Shown: positions 45,627 to 57,757 of the stretch, one piece after another
How positions within the stretch are numbered: the first letter of the stretch is position 1
Layout: each line of letters begins with the position of its first letter
Source: Trichosanthes cucumerina
Taxonomy: Eukaryota; Streptophyta; Magnoliopsida; Cucurbitales; Cucurbitaceae
Direction: 5' to 3'
Length of the DNA stretch: 64,000 nt
NCBI GenBank assembly: GCA_036507285.1
Contig: CM071844.1
Location: 36,401,898 to 36,465,897, forward strand
Position numbers and translations under genes: made by a program
The notes under the pieces: generated by a model
Told to the model about the DNA's origin: nothing
The model's database searches: none
Seen by the model: the letters and a program-made list of their open reading frames with translations, nothing else

Positions 45627-46119
45627 TTATTATTATAAATTTTTGATAGGTATGTGTTAGCTTATTATAATAGTTAATTTTTGTATTGGAACTAGAATTA
45701 TTCTTGGAATGTTACAACCTTTTTGGAAAGAGGCATTTGTGCTTACTTTCTCCCTTTTTTTACTTTCTCTCGGGCTTGACAAAAACAAGGGGAGAAAAGT
45801 GCTGCCACATTTTGTTTGTGTCAGAATATTTTAGGAAATGAATATTTTATTCATTTATTAACCTTGGACAATAATTCTATTTCACTTAATCAAAAATTCT
45901 AATTTTGTTTTGTTCATAAAATTCAATCCATCCTCAATTGTCACATTATATAAACTAGAAAAAGTCAAATTACATTTTTAGTTATTTGTACTTATAACTT
46001 GATCTCTCTTTTTACCTTTTTTTTTGTTCTTTCTATTTCGATTCAAGCTTAATCCCTACCATTGATAAGAAATAAAATAAATCTAACATGATAAATGTTG
46101 TTGCCAAATTTTGGACAGA
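45627..46119. other. Spacer, nothing recognised
   Basis: AT-rich unique-looking sequence with short T runs. No ORF with domain text, no inverted ends and no tRNA features seen. Confidence 0.6.
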
Positions 46120-46740
46120 ATAACGTGTCTGACCTCCACGTGATAACCACGGTAAATTTTTAATCTTTTGGGGAAGAACACGACCTGCACGACAAGTAAA
46201 ACCTGGATACAGGTGTGGTGTAGGGTATACAAGCTCTGATGCTTAAGTTATAAAGAGTTTTTTTACAGAATTAGGTAGAAGATGAGTATTTTGGTGGCTC
46301 AATTGAACTTACCCTGCTCTCCCCGCCTGATCGAGAGCTTAAATAACTTTCTTCTCGGGTCTTTTGTTTGTTTTTCGTTGCCTGCTTTGAAAAGGAAAGG
46401 TCGGGAGAGGGTTGGAAACAAGTCTATGGGTCGCGTGGGATGGATGCAAGGCCCAGATGACGACCTTGCATCTGGTCGCCCTCGGCCTCGGTCCAACCTC
46501 ATCTTTTCTTGGGTTGTTGGGTGAGGGTAGAGTCCAAATGGAGAACTCTACCCTAGTCGGCCTCGGCCCAGGCCGAGGTCGACCACGCGCTTGAGTCGAA
46601 GCCAAGCGCGTCTGCTCGTCTCTTTTCGCCTTGGTTTGTCCCTGTTCGATTTTTGCTCGTTTTGACTTCGTGTTTGGTTTCTTATTCCGCCTGGTTCTTT
46701 GTCGCAATCGTTTGACAACTCATTCTCGTTGGTCCAATTT
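46120..46740. other. GC-rich island with three consecutive hairpins
   Basis: Base composition rises sharply against the AT-rich surroundings. Three perfect stems lie in 135 bp: ATGCAAGG/CCTTGCAT (46444-46471), AGGGTAGAGT/ACTCTACCCT (46524-46554) and CCTCGGCC/GGCCGAGG (46561-46578). Short frames on both strands (60-122 codons) overlap each other and resemble no protein I know. The phrase GCTCTGATGCTTAAGTTA at 46235-46252 looks like a motif seen in other plant repeats, but I cannot assign it. Confidence 0.6.
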
Positions 46741-48144
46741 AACCCATAACAATAAATATTAATTGAAGTTTCACTCTATAAAAGGATGCTACAAGATTAT
46801 AACATATTGTATTAGTTACAATCTAAATAGGATTAATGAGTCTTCATTTTTCATGTTTCAATTATAAATAATATTTTAATGCTTTTACTAAATTTATGTT
46901 TTTCAAATAACATCTAATATTACTTGTCAACCTTTATCTCATAAAGTTTCTTTGTCATATCTACAAAAATCTACCAATAACTATCAGAATGAATTTTTGT
47001 TACTTTTTAATCAATGATAGAACATCTAGTAAGCTTTAGTAAAACCATAAACATGAAATTTAAATTTATAGAAGCATAGAGATTCAAATTCATTTTAAAT
47101 TTTTAAAATTTGGCTGCATGATTTCAGAAATATCTGAAAAAGAAAGAAATTAATATTAACAAAAATTAATATTTAAAATATAGAACACTAAAATAAAAAT
47201 TCTTATAACAACTAAAGTTTAATTATATTTTATAATGCCGTTTCCTCATATTGATAAAACTTTTTAATTTTCTTTTCAAAATGACAATATATAAGTATGG
47301 AACAAAAGTAAAATCCACCATTATGATATTACAAAATAAAAATAATAAAAAAAAGTAAAGAAGCCTTTTATATTTAGATTTGTATAGGGATTAGGAGCTT
47401 TGACACTATTAGCTAATAATTCAATATTTTTATTTGAAAAAGCTTAAAAAGGAAACCCATGATAATACTCCATTAGTAGTGTTTGCCTCATCAGACACAC
47501 ATAAACATTCTTCAATAACATTACATGTAATAATACTAAGTACACCCACCCACTAAACTTTCCATCCAACATGTGTCCTTTCTATTTCTTAAATTTTCTA
47601 TTTTTATCCTTTTTCTTTTTCCTTCCTTTGGTAAGAAGATATGAGATTCATATCATTCCTGATTTTTATAAGTTTAAACTTATGAAATTTGATATTAAAA
47701 ATTCTGAATTTATGTACAGGTGAAATTTGAAATTCAAATGATGTTCATATACTGTAAATAAAAAAATAAAATAAATAAAATAAAATATCAATTTGTATAA
47801 TATGTATTTAGTTAATAAACTTCTTAAAACTTAGTATATAGTAAAAGAATTACGTTTCAAAAAACTTGGACTTATGAATTAAGTATTTGTTCATAATTCA
47901 TGGAATTAGCATACGTTTTAAATATGAACTTGACTTCTTAATTTTAGATTATACTATCTTTTTCAACTTACTAAACCATTATGGACCCGCGATACAGCTG
48001 TTGAAAAGCTTTTTTTTTTTTTTCCTTTTCCTTCTTCTAAAAGTAAGAATTGCAAATTTTAAATAGGACTCTCTCCCAACATCACTTTGGGAAAGTAAGG
48101 TAGAACTGACCCAACAACTAAACTATTTGTTTATTCTACTGTCT
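46741..48144. other. AT-rich spacer, no gene seen
   Basis: Long AT-rich tract with poly-A and poly-T runs (for example about 48010-48022). All frames are short. No repeat ends or RNA gene recognised. Confidence 0.6.
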
Positions 48145-48954
48145 TCTGTGGCGAATCCAGAACTTTAAGTTAGGAGACTTAAATTCGTATAAAAATTATT
48201 TTAAACGCATTAATATTGATGGTATATAATCTCATTCCTTTTTTATGGTTTACTTAAATTATGTTTTGAAAGTATAGAGAGTAAAATAAAACAAACCACA
48301 AAATACATAGATGAAAATGAAATTTTAATATAATAGTTTATATATTTTGATATAATTAAAAAGTATGATAAAAAAAATTTACGTAGGTATATGAGAAAAA
48401 ATTGCAGATAATCGAATTTTTTTTCATAAGAATTCCTAGCATCATATTTTCTTTTATGTAATTAACTTTTAAAAATAATTTTCTAAAAATTTAAAAATAT
48501 TTGCATTCATTTTTATTTATATTTGATACCAAGAAGAAAAATGTATTCTTAAAAAATAAATAATTTTATGAATAGATTTTAACCAACAGAAATGAGCGAA
48601 AAGAGCATAACTCAACTGGCATATCGTATCCTTCCAACCCTTATTGTACATAAAAAAATAAAAAGTATAATATATTTTTTAATTAGATAAATTTAAATTA
48701 TTTATAAGAGGTGATGAAATATGATTTATTGTACTAAAAAAAGAAATATAATTATTCACATATTCTAAAAGTTCTACAAGCTAGGAATTGAACTTGGGCA
48801 TGCAAAAAATGAGGAAAAATCAAGAGGGACTTGTCACTAGGCGAAGATAAAATTTTAAAACTTAAAATAACATTTCATATATACAAACTAAGTTTCTCAA
48901 AAGTTGAGGGGGCTCGAGCCCCTCTATGGGCCCTTCTTAAATCTGCCCCTGATT
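48145..48954. mobile_element. Possible non-autonomous DNA transposon remnant
   Basis: The left edge reads GTGGCGAATCCAGAACTTTAA and the right edge TTCTTAAATCTGCCCCTGA, roughly inverted counterparts. GGGGGCTCGAGCCCCTC lies near the right end, as in a common type of plant element with GTGGCGGATCC ends. The match is imperfect and no target duplication was confirmed. Inside, 48605-48625 (AACTCAACTGGCATA) faintly resembles a tRNA-type A box. Confidence 0.35.
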
Positions 48955-49730
48955 GTGTTCTTTGTGTACATTATTGATCCATCACCAAAATTTAAAATCT
49001 TAGCCATTGTAACTTTAAAGATCTCATATATGTTCCCCACAAGCTTCCTAAATTTGCATATTGCATATAATATATACGCTTTGCTCCCTCTTGGCTAATT
49101 TAAGAAGAATGGACAACGTAACTAAACAAAGACCACAAATAGATGAGAAGATAAGCCTAATATTGTCAAAAAAACTAATCAAAAAAGTATTTGAGATTAT
49201 CACAATGCATTTTGTAAAATCCCAAAAGAGATAGATATCTACTACATAAATCTATCATTCAAAGTTAATATAGTTATTGGTCTAATATTTTTTTATATGT
49301 AAAATGAGATTGTTATCAATCTAAATTCAACAAGACGGGGGAAAATGAAAATGAGATTTTGTGTTTTGATTCTATCATCAACTAATGGAGTGCTACTTCT
49401 TTATTGTATTTCAAATAAGTATGAATAAAACTTTAGAATGAATAAAAAGAAGCTTATTTTGATCAAAACTAATTTCATTTGCTAGATCATATTGTAGTTT
49501 ACCCAAAAAAAAACAAGTGGTATGCTTTTCTTAATAATTAATTTAACTTTTTGATTGTCAACTTAAAGGAATAGTGGAAAAAAAAAGTTGTCATTTTTCA
49601 TGATCTTGAAATGTGCCAAATCTTTCCGCAACTTATCCTAAAGGATCGCACGATCACGATCATGTCTGGCAACGCGTTTTATTTTTCTACTTTAGTTCAA
49701 GTAAATTTTTGTTCATTATATACACTTTTA
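48955..49730. other. AT-rich spacer, nothing recognised
   Basis: Short frames only. A small local GATCACGATCATG palindrome-like stretch occurs at about 49653. Confidence 0.55.
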
Positions 49731-50206
49731 GAAAAAAAATCAATTTATGTAGTTATATCTAATAAAACTCTAAACTAAGAATTGTATCAATTTAGATTCT
49801 AAATTTTTATAAATAAATCAATTTGGATCCTACATTACTGATCCATAACTATTTTCACTTAATTCCATCTTATCAACTCAAAATTACATAAATAAAATTA
49901 TTTTTCACTCAATATTCTACCAAATAAGTAAAAAAAAATAGAAAAAGATGAGAATATGAAAACCCACCCATACTACTTTATTCTATTTGGATTCCAACAT
50001 TTTTATCTAATATTACATTAATCCAGTTATCCAAAAAAGTATTGTATAGGTGTGAAAATTATGCATTAATGACTAAAAATAGAATCCTAACCGAGGATGT
50101 AAATTGATTCACTTTTGAAGTATAGAGTCTTAATTAATATAATTATTAGTTTGGAGTTTTAAGCTATACAACTCCCTAAGTGTAGAGATATAAATTGATT
50201 CTTTTT
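49731..50206. mobile_element. MITE candidate (~480 bp)
   Basis: Left end GAAAAAAAATCAATTTATG and right end ATAAATTGATTCTTTTTC are inverted counterparts. Further in, AAAACTCTAAACT and AGTTTGGAGTTTT also pair. Non-coding and AT-rich. A target duplication was not identified. Confidence 0.45.
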
Positions 50207-51046
50207 CTATTCTTAATAACAATTTACTACCTTTATAGTTTTAGAAACGTAATGAATATGTCTTCAAAAATTTTGTGTTCTATTTAAATCATATAGATGA
50301 ATACGTAAGTAATTGAATCACGATCCATTGGAAATAGAAGGAAGTTCATTTACTTCAATCATTTTGTTATTCACTTGATCTAATTTCATATACCTAGATG
50401 GCCTAACTATTCTTGTATCCATTCGTTTTTATAGTATAGAAATAAAAACTAGACCAAACAAAATTGGCCTTATCTATATTAGAGTAGATTGTCAAATTTA
50501 ATAGGGAAAGCTTTTATTGACATGTGCAAATGGGAAATCAAAAACGTCTCTTTTCGAAAGTCAAAGGAATTAGCTGCACTTTCTATGGTTGGAAATGACA
50601 ATTCTTCAATTGACTTTTAATGCAAATGAAGTGGAAACACAAACTTTCACGACCCTGAAATTTGTGTTCTTTGTATTTAGTGGGGTTGTGATTTTTGCAC
50701 TTCTCTTTTTTGTAATCCTAACTTACACGATATATTCTCGTCATTTGTAGACTTCATTCTCTATCTTAATTATATGGTATCAAAACTTGCATATTAATTA
50801 GTTTTAGAATTAAGTTATGTCCCACTAACCATGTTTATATTTTTATAAAAAAAAAATATTAAGGTCAAAAATTAATATTTTATAGTATCTAAAGTTTCAC
50901 AAATAAATTTATGTCCTCCTTAGATTTTAAAATATTAGAATTTAGTTCATGAAGTTTCTAAAATACTTTAAAATCATCAAGACAAAAGTAAAAAGAGACT
51001 ATTAGACCAAGTGAATAGAAAAAATGAAAGTAAAGAAAGAGATAGT
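50207..51046. other. AT-rich spacer, nothing recognised
   Basis: No frame with domain text and no repeat termini found before the copia D LTR. Confidence 0.55.
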
Positions 51047-51458
51047 TGTTGTAAAAATAGGATGAAAACCGTGTATAATTTTACTAATATTTAAATACTA
51101 ATATAATATATTTATAATAATAATAAGAATAATAAGAATGATAATATTATGGATATAATATATATATAATATAAATAAAGAAAGTAGAAATTTATGGCAA
51201 ATAAAAAAAACAAGTGAAATTGGAGAAAGTGGGAGAAAAGAGAGAAGATTTGAGAGAATTTCACCAATTGTAATTTATTCATGATCCACCAAATGCCACT
51301 ATTTATAGGCAATTTGGCAAGAACTAGTTGATACATTTGGACACTAAGCATTGGTAAAAATTGGACACATGGAGGACACTTTGGCTATGGGGTATTTGCC
51401 ACTTGGCATGGGTATCAAATGACATATGAAATGGGCATTTACATTACATATGTTTACA
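51047..51458 (-). repeat. Copia D 3' LTR (left copy, 412 bp)
   Basis: AT-rich with an ATA/TAATAA microsatellite-like tract near 51110-51180. Minus-strand TATA box CTATAAATAG at 51299-51308. Confidence 0.92.
51299..51308 (-). promoter_or_regulatory. TATA box of copia D LTR
   Basis: Minus-strand CTATAAATAG, conserved in the other LTR at 56507-56516. Confidence 0.65.
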
Positions 51459-51475
51459 ATACCCCCCTTAAATGT
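51459..51475 (-). other. Copia D polypurine tract
   Basis: Minus-strand TTAAGGGGGGTATTG abuts the LTR start TGTAAACATATG. Confidence 0.8.
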
Positions 51476-51597
51476 CCATTTATATAAAATATGACTCGTT
51501 GAAACCTTACTAGGAAAAATCCAATGGGATAAAAATTCTAGTGAAGGAAAAAGAGTACATATTTTATATAATACATTTACTCCCCCTCATGAAAACA

Positions 51598-52201
51598 TCA
51601 CTTGAGATCTCTGAGTCGTCTCATCCCAATACTGTGAATTAATTTCTCAAATGTTGTAGTTGGTAATGCCTTTGTAAATATGTCTGCCAAGTTATCTTTC
51701 GAACAAATCTGTTGTACTGAGATGTCGCCATTTTCTTCAAGGTCATGAGTGTAGAAATATTTTGGAGAGATATGTTGTGTTCTATCTTTTTTAATATATC
51801 CTCCTTTGATTTGAGTTATACATGTTGTGTTGTATTCGTATAATATTGTTGGAAGAGGTTTAGTCGAAAACGAGCCACATATCTCACGAATGTGTTGTGT
51901 CATTGATCTTAGCCATACACATTCTCGACTTGCCTCGTTATTTGCAAGGATTTCAGCATGATTCGAAAAAAGTGGCCGTGATGGTCTGCTTCACTGATCG
52001 CCATGATATAGCAGTACCTTCACATGTGAATAGATAACCTGTTTGAGATCTAGTTTTGTGTGGATCAGATAAATATCCAGAATCTGCATAACAAACTAGA
52101 TCAAAACTGGATTTGTTAGAATAAAATAACCCCATATATACTGTTCCTCGGAGATAACGAAGTATATGTTTAATCCCATTACAGTGTCTTTTGGTTGACA
52201 A
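51598..52201 (-). pseudogene. Copia D RNase H
   Basis: The minus-strand frame 52201-51953 has GIKHILRYLRGTVYMGLFYS, the acidic VCYADSGYLSDPHKTRSQTG and GTAISWRSVKQTI. After a frameshift and stop, 51903-51598 continues with REICG and the C-terminal SKDNLADIFTKALPTTTFEKL, ending GMRRLRDL. It is joined by overlap to the RT frame upstream, which was shifted near 52200. This is the typical copia RNase H end. Confidence 0.9.
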
Positions 52202-52935
52202 GAACTATATCTCGCCAATAAATTTACTGAAAATCCTATATCTGGTCTTGTATTATTAGCAAGATACATAAGTGCACCAATTGCACTAAGATATGATACT
52301 TCATGACCAAGAAGTTCTTCATTATCATCTCGAGGTCGAAATATATCTTTCTTTACATCTAGTGAACCAACTTCCATTGGAATGTTCAATGGATGTGCTT
52401 TGTCCATATAAAATCTTTTTAAAATTTTCTCTGTATAAGTTGACTGATGAAGAAGTATCCCATCTGTTAAATGTTCAATTTGCAAACCAAGGAAAAATTT
52501 TGTTTTTCCAAGATCTTTTATCTCGAATTCTTTCTTAAGATATTCTATTGCCTCTGATAACTCTTCAAGAGTTCCAATCATATTTAAATCATCAACATAT
52601 ACAGTTATAGTAGCAAATCTTGGTTGTGATTTCTTTATAAAAACACATGGGCATATTAGATTTTTTTGATAACCTTCTTTCAACAAATATTCACTCAGGC
52701 GATTATACCACATTCGTCCTGATTGTTTTAATCAATATAATGATCTCTGTAACTTTATTGGATACAATTCCCGAGAATACGTTTCTGACATTTTAAATCC
52801 TTTCGGGATTCTCATATAGATGTCATTATCTAGAGATCCATATAAATATGTAGTGACAACACCCATCAGATGAATGTCAAGCTTTTCATATACAATCAGA
52901 CCAATTAGATATCTTAGCGTTATTGCATCCACCAC
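52096..52935 (-). pseudogene. Copia D reverse transcriptase
   Basis: 52935-52732 (minus) carries YLIGLIVYEKLDIHLMGVVTTYLYGSLD-type text of the RT fingers, here with DIYMRIPKGFK. After a break (stop near 52730 in LKQSGRMWYN), 52713-52096 gives MWYNRLSEYLLKEGY, the catalytic box ITVYVDDLNMIGT, FEIKDLGKTKFFLGLQIEH, and LIYLANNTRPDIGFSVNLLARYSS-like text. Further upstream 52940-53110 retains TYSPVVDAITL-like and RYKARLVAQGFSQ-like residues in shifted frames. Confidence 0.9.
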
Positions 52936-53109
52936 AGGAGAATATGTCTCCTCATAATCAATACCAAGTTTTTGCGAGAATCCTTGTGCAACAAGTCTCG
53001 CTTTATATCTTGAGACTTCATTCTTTTCATTTTTTTCTTACAAATACCCATTTGTATCTCACAGGTTTGACACCTTCTGATGTTAGGACTACTAGTCCAA
53101 AAGCCTCAC

Positions 53110-54660
53110 GTTTTGAAAGTGAGTTCAACTCTTCTTGGATTGCTTCTTTCCACTTCGACCAATCCTTTCTATGTTGACATTCTTCGATAGATTTTGGATC
53201 GAAATCGTCACTTTCATGAATAATATCGTGAAGAACATTATAAGCAAAAATGTTGTCAACAATTATATCATTTCGGTTCCATGTCTTTCTTGTTGTAATA
53301 TAGTGTATAGAAATTTCATTATTATTCTCAAGCGTTTGATTTTCATCAATAATCTTTTGAGTAGTTGTATTCTGGATTTCTTTGGGATATTAATTTTTGA
53401 TGGAGCATTTGTTGTTGACAACTTATTTCTTTGGGATATCAATTTTTTATGGAGCATTTGTTGTTGGTATATATAATTTAGTCGTTCTTTTAGCATATGT
53501 GAATGCATCTGGTAGTTGATTTGCTATATTTTGCAAATGAATTATTTTTTGAACTTTAAGTTCACATTGATCTCTACGAGGATCTAAATGAGATAAAAAT
53601 GATGCATTCCATGTAATTTCTTTTTCCAACTTCTTAATTCCTCCCCCTAATGTTAGAAAATTTGTTTCAATCAGCAAATCGTGTAGTAAATACATCAGCC
53701 GCCAGGGGTTCAAGATATTTAATAATTGATGGGGAATCATATCCAACATATATTCCTAACCTCCTTTGAGGACCCATCTTAATACACTGTGGTGGAGCAA
53801 TTGGAACATATATTGCACATCCAAAAATTCTCAGATGAGATATATTTGATTGTTGGCCATAAGCCAATTGCATATGGGAGTATTTATTATAGGCTACTGC
53901 CTAATGCGTGCCAGTGACGCATCTTGCAAAATAACACGACCCCATACAGATATTGGAAGCTTTGCTCTCATAAGCATTGGTCTAACAATTAATTGCAGAC
54001 GTTTTATAAATGATTCAACCAAACCATTTTGTGTATGAACATAAGCTATAGGGTGTTCAACACTTATTCCAATGGGCCATACAATAATTATTGAATGCTT
54101 GGGATGTAAATTCACTAGAATTATCAAGACGAATGGTCTTCATTGTATAATCATGAAATTGTGCTCTTAACTTAATTATTTAAGCAAGTACTCTTGCACA
54201 TGTAAGATTTCGACTTGATAATAAACATACATGTGACCACCTGCTGGATGCGTCAATGAGTACCATGAAATATCTAAATGGTCCACTTGGTGGGTTAATA
54301 GGTCTACATATATCACCATGAATTCATTCCAAAAATGCATGTGATTCAGTCCCCACTTTAGTTGGTGATGGTCTAATGATTAATTTGCCATGAGAGCAAG
54401 CATCACATGACAATTCATTAGATTGAAGAATCTTCTGGTTCTTTAAAGGATGTCCATGTGAATTCTCAATAATTTTTCTCATCATTATCGATCCTCAATG
54501 GCCTAGTCGATCATGCCAAATACTGAATAACTCTGGATTTTTGAACTTCTGGTTCATTGTTGCATATATTTCGATTACTTGAATATGAGTATAATATAAT
54601 CCAGAAGAAAAAACAGGCAGAGTTTCTAATATACATTTTTCATGTGAACCAATAGATGTG
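53110..54660 (-). pseudogene. Copia D integrase and linker
   Basis: Minus-strand pieces are 54127-53894 (HTQNGLVESFIKRLQLIVRP, catalytic Glu in VES; then LPISVWG), 53873-53667 (LRIFGCAIYVPIAPPQ, GPQRRLGIYVGYDSPSIIKYL) and 53749-53447 (post-integrase linker, HLDPRRDQCELKVQKIIHLQ). Upstream, shifted frames at about 54120-54520 give WHDRLGHPGSIMMR-like, CDACSHGKL and GDICGPINPPSGPFRYFMV, with the first Asp in GDICG and the second in RLDNSSEF near 54112. Several stops intervene. Confidence 0.88.
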
Positions 54661-54668
54661 ATATAGAG

Positions 54669-55250
54669 TCACTCTATATTATTTTTACGATCAGTTTCAA
54701 CATGATAAACATTGTTACATATATCTCTGAAACTCAATAAATTTCTCTTTGATTTACTAGAGAACAAAACATTATTAATTAAAACTTTTATTCCTCTAGG
54801 TAAGATAAAACTTGCTTTTTCAAAACCTTCAATCAAGTCTGCAGAACCGGATATAGTAGTGACTTTTGCTTCCAGCATTGTCAATTTAGAAAAATACTTT
54901 ATCTGTTTATAAGTATTGTGTGCGTAGTTGCGCAGTCTGCGAGACATAGATCTTGATTGTTCATTTTTTAGTCATTCAACATATGAAAATTGTCGATAAC
55001 TCTTCATTAAAGAAAAATAATTACAATAAGAGATACATCATACAAAAGTTTAAAGCTAAAAAGAACATAAAAATAAACATTAGTACTAAACATTCTCAAA
55101 ATCAAAAGAAACATTTGCTAATCCATCAATTGCTTCAATTTTCTTTTCAGGAGATGCAAAGAAGTCTGTCACATCCAATTTTGTCATATTGGATGGGTCG
55201 AACATATCATTATCTTGATGAGCAAGATTTGCTTCTACATTTTTTTCCTT
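54669..55250 (-). pseudogene. Copia D protease remnant
   Basis: 54947-54669 (minus) reads TKLTMLEAKVTTISGSADLIEG-like text, then FILPRGIKVLINNVLFSSKSKRNLLSF, the conserved C-terminal half of copia protease. The active-site region just upstream appears as NYAHNTY, which lacks the usual D-S/T-G motif. Sequence between 54950 and 55250 is AT-rich with no clear frame. Confidence 0.75.
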
Positions 55251-56111
55251 TTTCCTTCAGGGAAGCTCGATAGAGATCTACTAGATGTTTGGATGTACGA
55301 CAAATACGTGACCAATGCCCAGTCATTCCACATCGAAAACATTTATTTTCATCACCTCTTGCACTCTGTAGAATTTTTCCTTTGTGATCATCATTTCGTG
55401 TGCGTTTCTTGAAATTAAAATGTCCCCACGAAAATAATTATTCCTTCCCCTATCGTGGTCACGACCTCGACCACGACCACGACCTTGACCTCGATTGTTA
55501 AAATTCACAACATTCACTTCAGGGAATGGTGTTGCTCCAGTTTGTCGAGATTCATGATTTTTCATTAATAGCTCGTTATGTTGTTAAACCACGAGAATAC
55601 ATGAAATGAGTTCTGAATACTTTCTAAAACCTTTCTCTCGATATTGCTGCTGCAGGAGCATATTTGAGACATAAAAGGTAGAAAATGTCTTCTCTAACAA
55701 TTCCACATCAGTAATGTTTTCTCCACATAATTTCAATTTCGAACTAATTTTTAATAATGCGGAGTTATATTCACTTACTGATTTAAAATCTTGCAACCTC
55801 AGGTGCATCCAATCATAACAAGATCTTGGAAGAATAACAGTTTTTTGATGATCATACCTTTCTTTCAAGATCTTACATAGGACATAGGGATCTTTTATCG
55901 TCAGATATTCCATTTTCAATCCCTCGTGGAGATGATGCCGAATAAAAATCATGTCCTTAGCCTTTTCTTGACTGGATGTCGTATTCCCTTCTTTAATGGT
56001 CTCTCCAAGGTTCATAACATCCAAATGTATCTCAGTATCAACCACCCATGACAAATAATTATTAACATTAATGTCAAGGGTCGTGAATTCTAATTTTGCA
56101 AGATTTGCCAT
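55251..56111 (-). pseudogene. Copia D gag
   Basis: 56111-55584 (minus) starts MANLAKLEFTTLDINVNNYL and runs 175 codons through AMIFIRHHLHEGLKMEYL-like, LKERYDHQKTVILPRSCYDW and LEKTFSTFYVSNMLLQQQYRE. A stop at 55584 is followed by 55565-55323 with the basic RGRGRGRDHDRGRNNY tract. One frame over, at about 55299-55341, there is a canonical CX2CX4HX4C knuckle, CFRCGMTGHWSRIC. The start ATG lies 142 bp from the 5' LTR, as expected. Confidence 0.9.
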
Positions 56112-56253
56112 AGTAATACTATATAAAAAGAAATTTCATTTACATTAGGAAATTAATTAAACATGCAAAATAATATTTTATTATTAAAAAAAATGGCTTA
56201 CCCGGAAGACCTACCTTCAGTGAAAAAACTGGTAGAGCTTCGTGTTGATAACG
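56112..56253 (-). other. Copia D leader and primer site
   Basis: Minus-strand CGTTATCAACACGAAGCTC directly follows the 5' LTR and occupies the primer-binding position. It is not the TGGTATCAGAG type; the priming tRNA (or internal half-tRNA) is not determined. Confidence 0.6.
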
Positions 56254-56665
56254 TGTTGTGAAAATAGGATAGAAACCGAGTATAATTTTACCAATATTTA
56301 AATATTAATATAATATATTTATAATAATAATAATATTAGTAATAATAATAATGATAATATTATGGATATATATAAAATATAAATAAAGAAAGTGAAAATT
56401 TATGGCAAATTAAAAAAAGAAGTGAAATTGGAGAAAGTGGGAGAAAAGAGAGAAGATTAGAGAGAATTTCACCAATTTTAATGTATTCATGATCCACCAA
56501 ATGCTACTATTTATAGGAAATTTGGCAAGATGAGTTGGTATATTTGGACACTAAGTATTGGTAAAAATTGGACACATGGAGGAAACTTTGGCTATGGGGT
56601 ATTTGCCACTTTGTATGGGTATCAAATGGCAGATGGAATGGGCATTTACATTACATATGTTTATA
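56254..56665 (-). repeat. Copia D 5' LTR (right copy, 412 bp)
   Basis: Same length and order of motifs as the left LTR, with scattered substitutions and compensating small indels. Minus-strand TATA at 56507-56516. The last bases are TTTATA where the left copy has TTTACA. Confidence 0.92.
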
Positions 56666-57757
56666 ATAATAGAAATGATTTGAAATCTTTTCTCCACTTC
56701 CATCCCTTTTTTCAATAGATGTGTTAATTGTTGGTTTTGTTTTGTTGTTTCTTTGTTTTGCAATCATAGGATGTTTTTTTTCTTGCTTTCTAGATACTTT
56801 ATTTATTTTCCAACTCTATGATATTTTAATATGATGGACTATTTTGATGAATTATTTGAGTATTTTTCTGATTATATGAACTTAATGATGACATTGAAAT
56901 TTACTCGGATCATTAAACACTAGATCATCACTTAGGTGCGTCTCGAACAAACACCTTCATTATTTCGTGTCTTTATAAAATATTCAAAGCATAGACTTAC
57001 CTAGGTTTATACACCCAACACCTTAGAATAGGATAACTTAAATGCTTTACAAGTCTTCCCTTCCTTTGACCCCTCTTTGTTAAATTTTAGGCCAATGAAA
57101 ACATTGACCATCATTAAGTTTAAGGGAGAGGGAGGGGGATGTTTCTATTTTGGAATTGTTACCACTGCTATGGTCATGTTGGGAAAAAAAATTAAGAAAG
57201 AAAAAAAGGCTACTCCTTCCTCCAGAGTTGCTAAGTACTAGGTGTAATCATGACATCCATGATTTCTTTTACATGAAAAGTTAACTTAGGAAGGGAGTAT
57301 GCAAATGGTCTTAATGTGATGAGTGCTCGTACTCAGATATTTTCACCAAAAAGCGTTAGTAAGCTAAAGTAAAGGCACAAATAACAAAAAGGCTCTCTCT
57401 TGAAAACAATATACCTTGACAGTGAAGAATAAGTTTGGGGGATGTTGTTAGTTAAAGAGACTATGAAAAAGACAACTTGTGAGCAATTAAGTGAAACTTG
57501 ACTAAAAGAACTAGGTAATCTGAGCCCAAGGTGTAGTTATAAGTTGAAGGTATTTTGTTCAGACAAGGGAGACATAAAAGTTGCATGTAGTGGAAACACT
57601 AGAAGTTTTGTAAGTCTTATGAGTATGAGACCTCCGCTCAAAGACATCATTTTATCATAATTACTCATAGAATTTATTTTGGCTTGTTATGTGCTTATAT
57701 ATTTTAATTATTTGCTATAATATTACTTGAGGGCAAGCAATAACTTAAGTTTGGGGG
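56666..57757 (+). mobile_element. Probable 3' non-coding internal region of a Tat/Athila-type gypsy remnant
   Basis: No protein text. Phrases TTTAAGGGAGAGGGAGGGGGATG (57119-57141, purine-rich), AGTTTGGGGGATGTTG (57431-57446) and GGGCAAGCAATAACTTAAGTTTGGGGGTG (57731-57759) resemble the repeated polypurine tracts found before the 3' LTR in Tat/Athila-type plant elements. The last is directly followed by a candidate LTR start. Confidence 0.5.

Larger units (their letters stand above)
51047..56665 (-). mobile_element. Ty1/copia element D with short LTRs
   Basis: LTRs 51047-51458 and 56254-56665 are both 412 bp, start TGTTGT and end TTTACA/TTTATA on the plus strand. Flanks ATAGT and ATAAT look like a 5-bp duplication with one change. 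The minus strand runs gag, zinc knuckle, protease remnant, integrase, RT, RNase H. It is unrelated to copia A: smaller LTRs, a different primer site (CGTTATCAACACGAAGC on the minus strand rather than TGGTATCAGAG) and different protein text. Many stops. Confidence 0.94.

Noticed and set aside
46339..46707. 122-codon minus-strand frame in the GC-rich island
   Set aside because: Overlaps frames on both strands, no recognisable domain, composition explained by GC-rich repeats.
48600..48640. tRNA gene or tRNA-derived SINE
   Set aside because: Only a weak A-box-like phrase; no B box at proper spacing and no cloverleaf seen.
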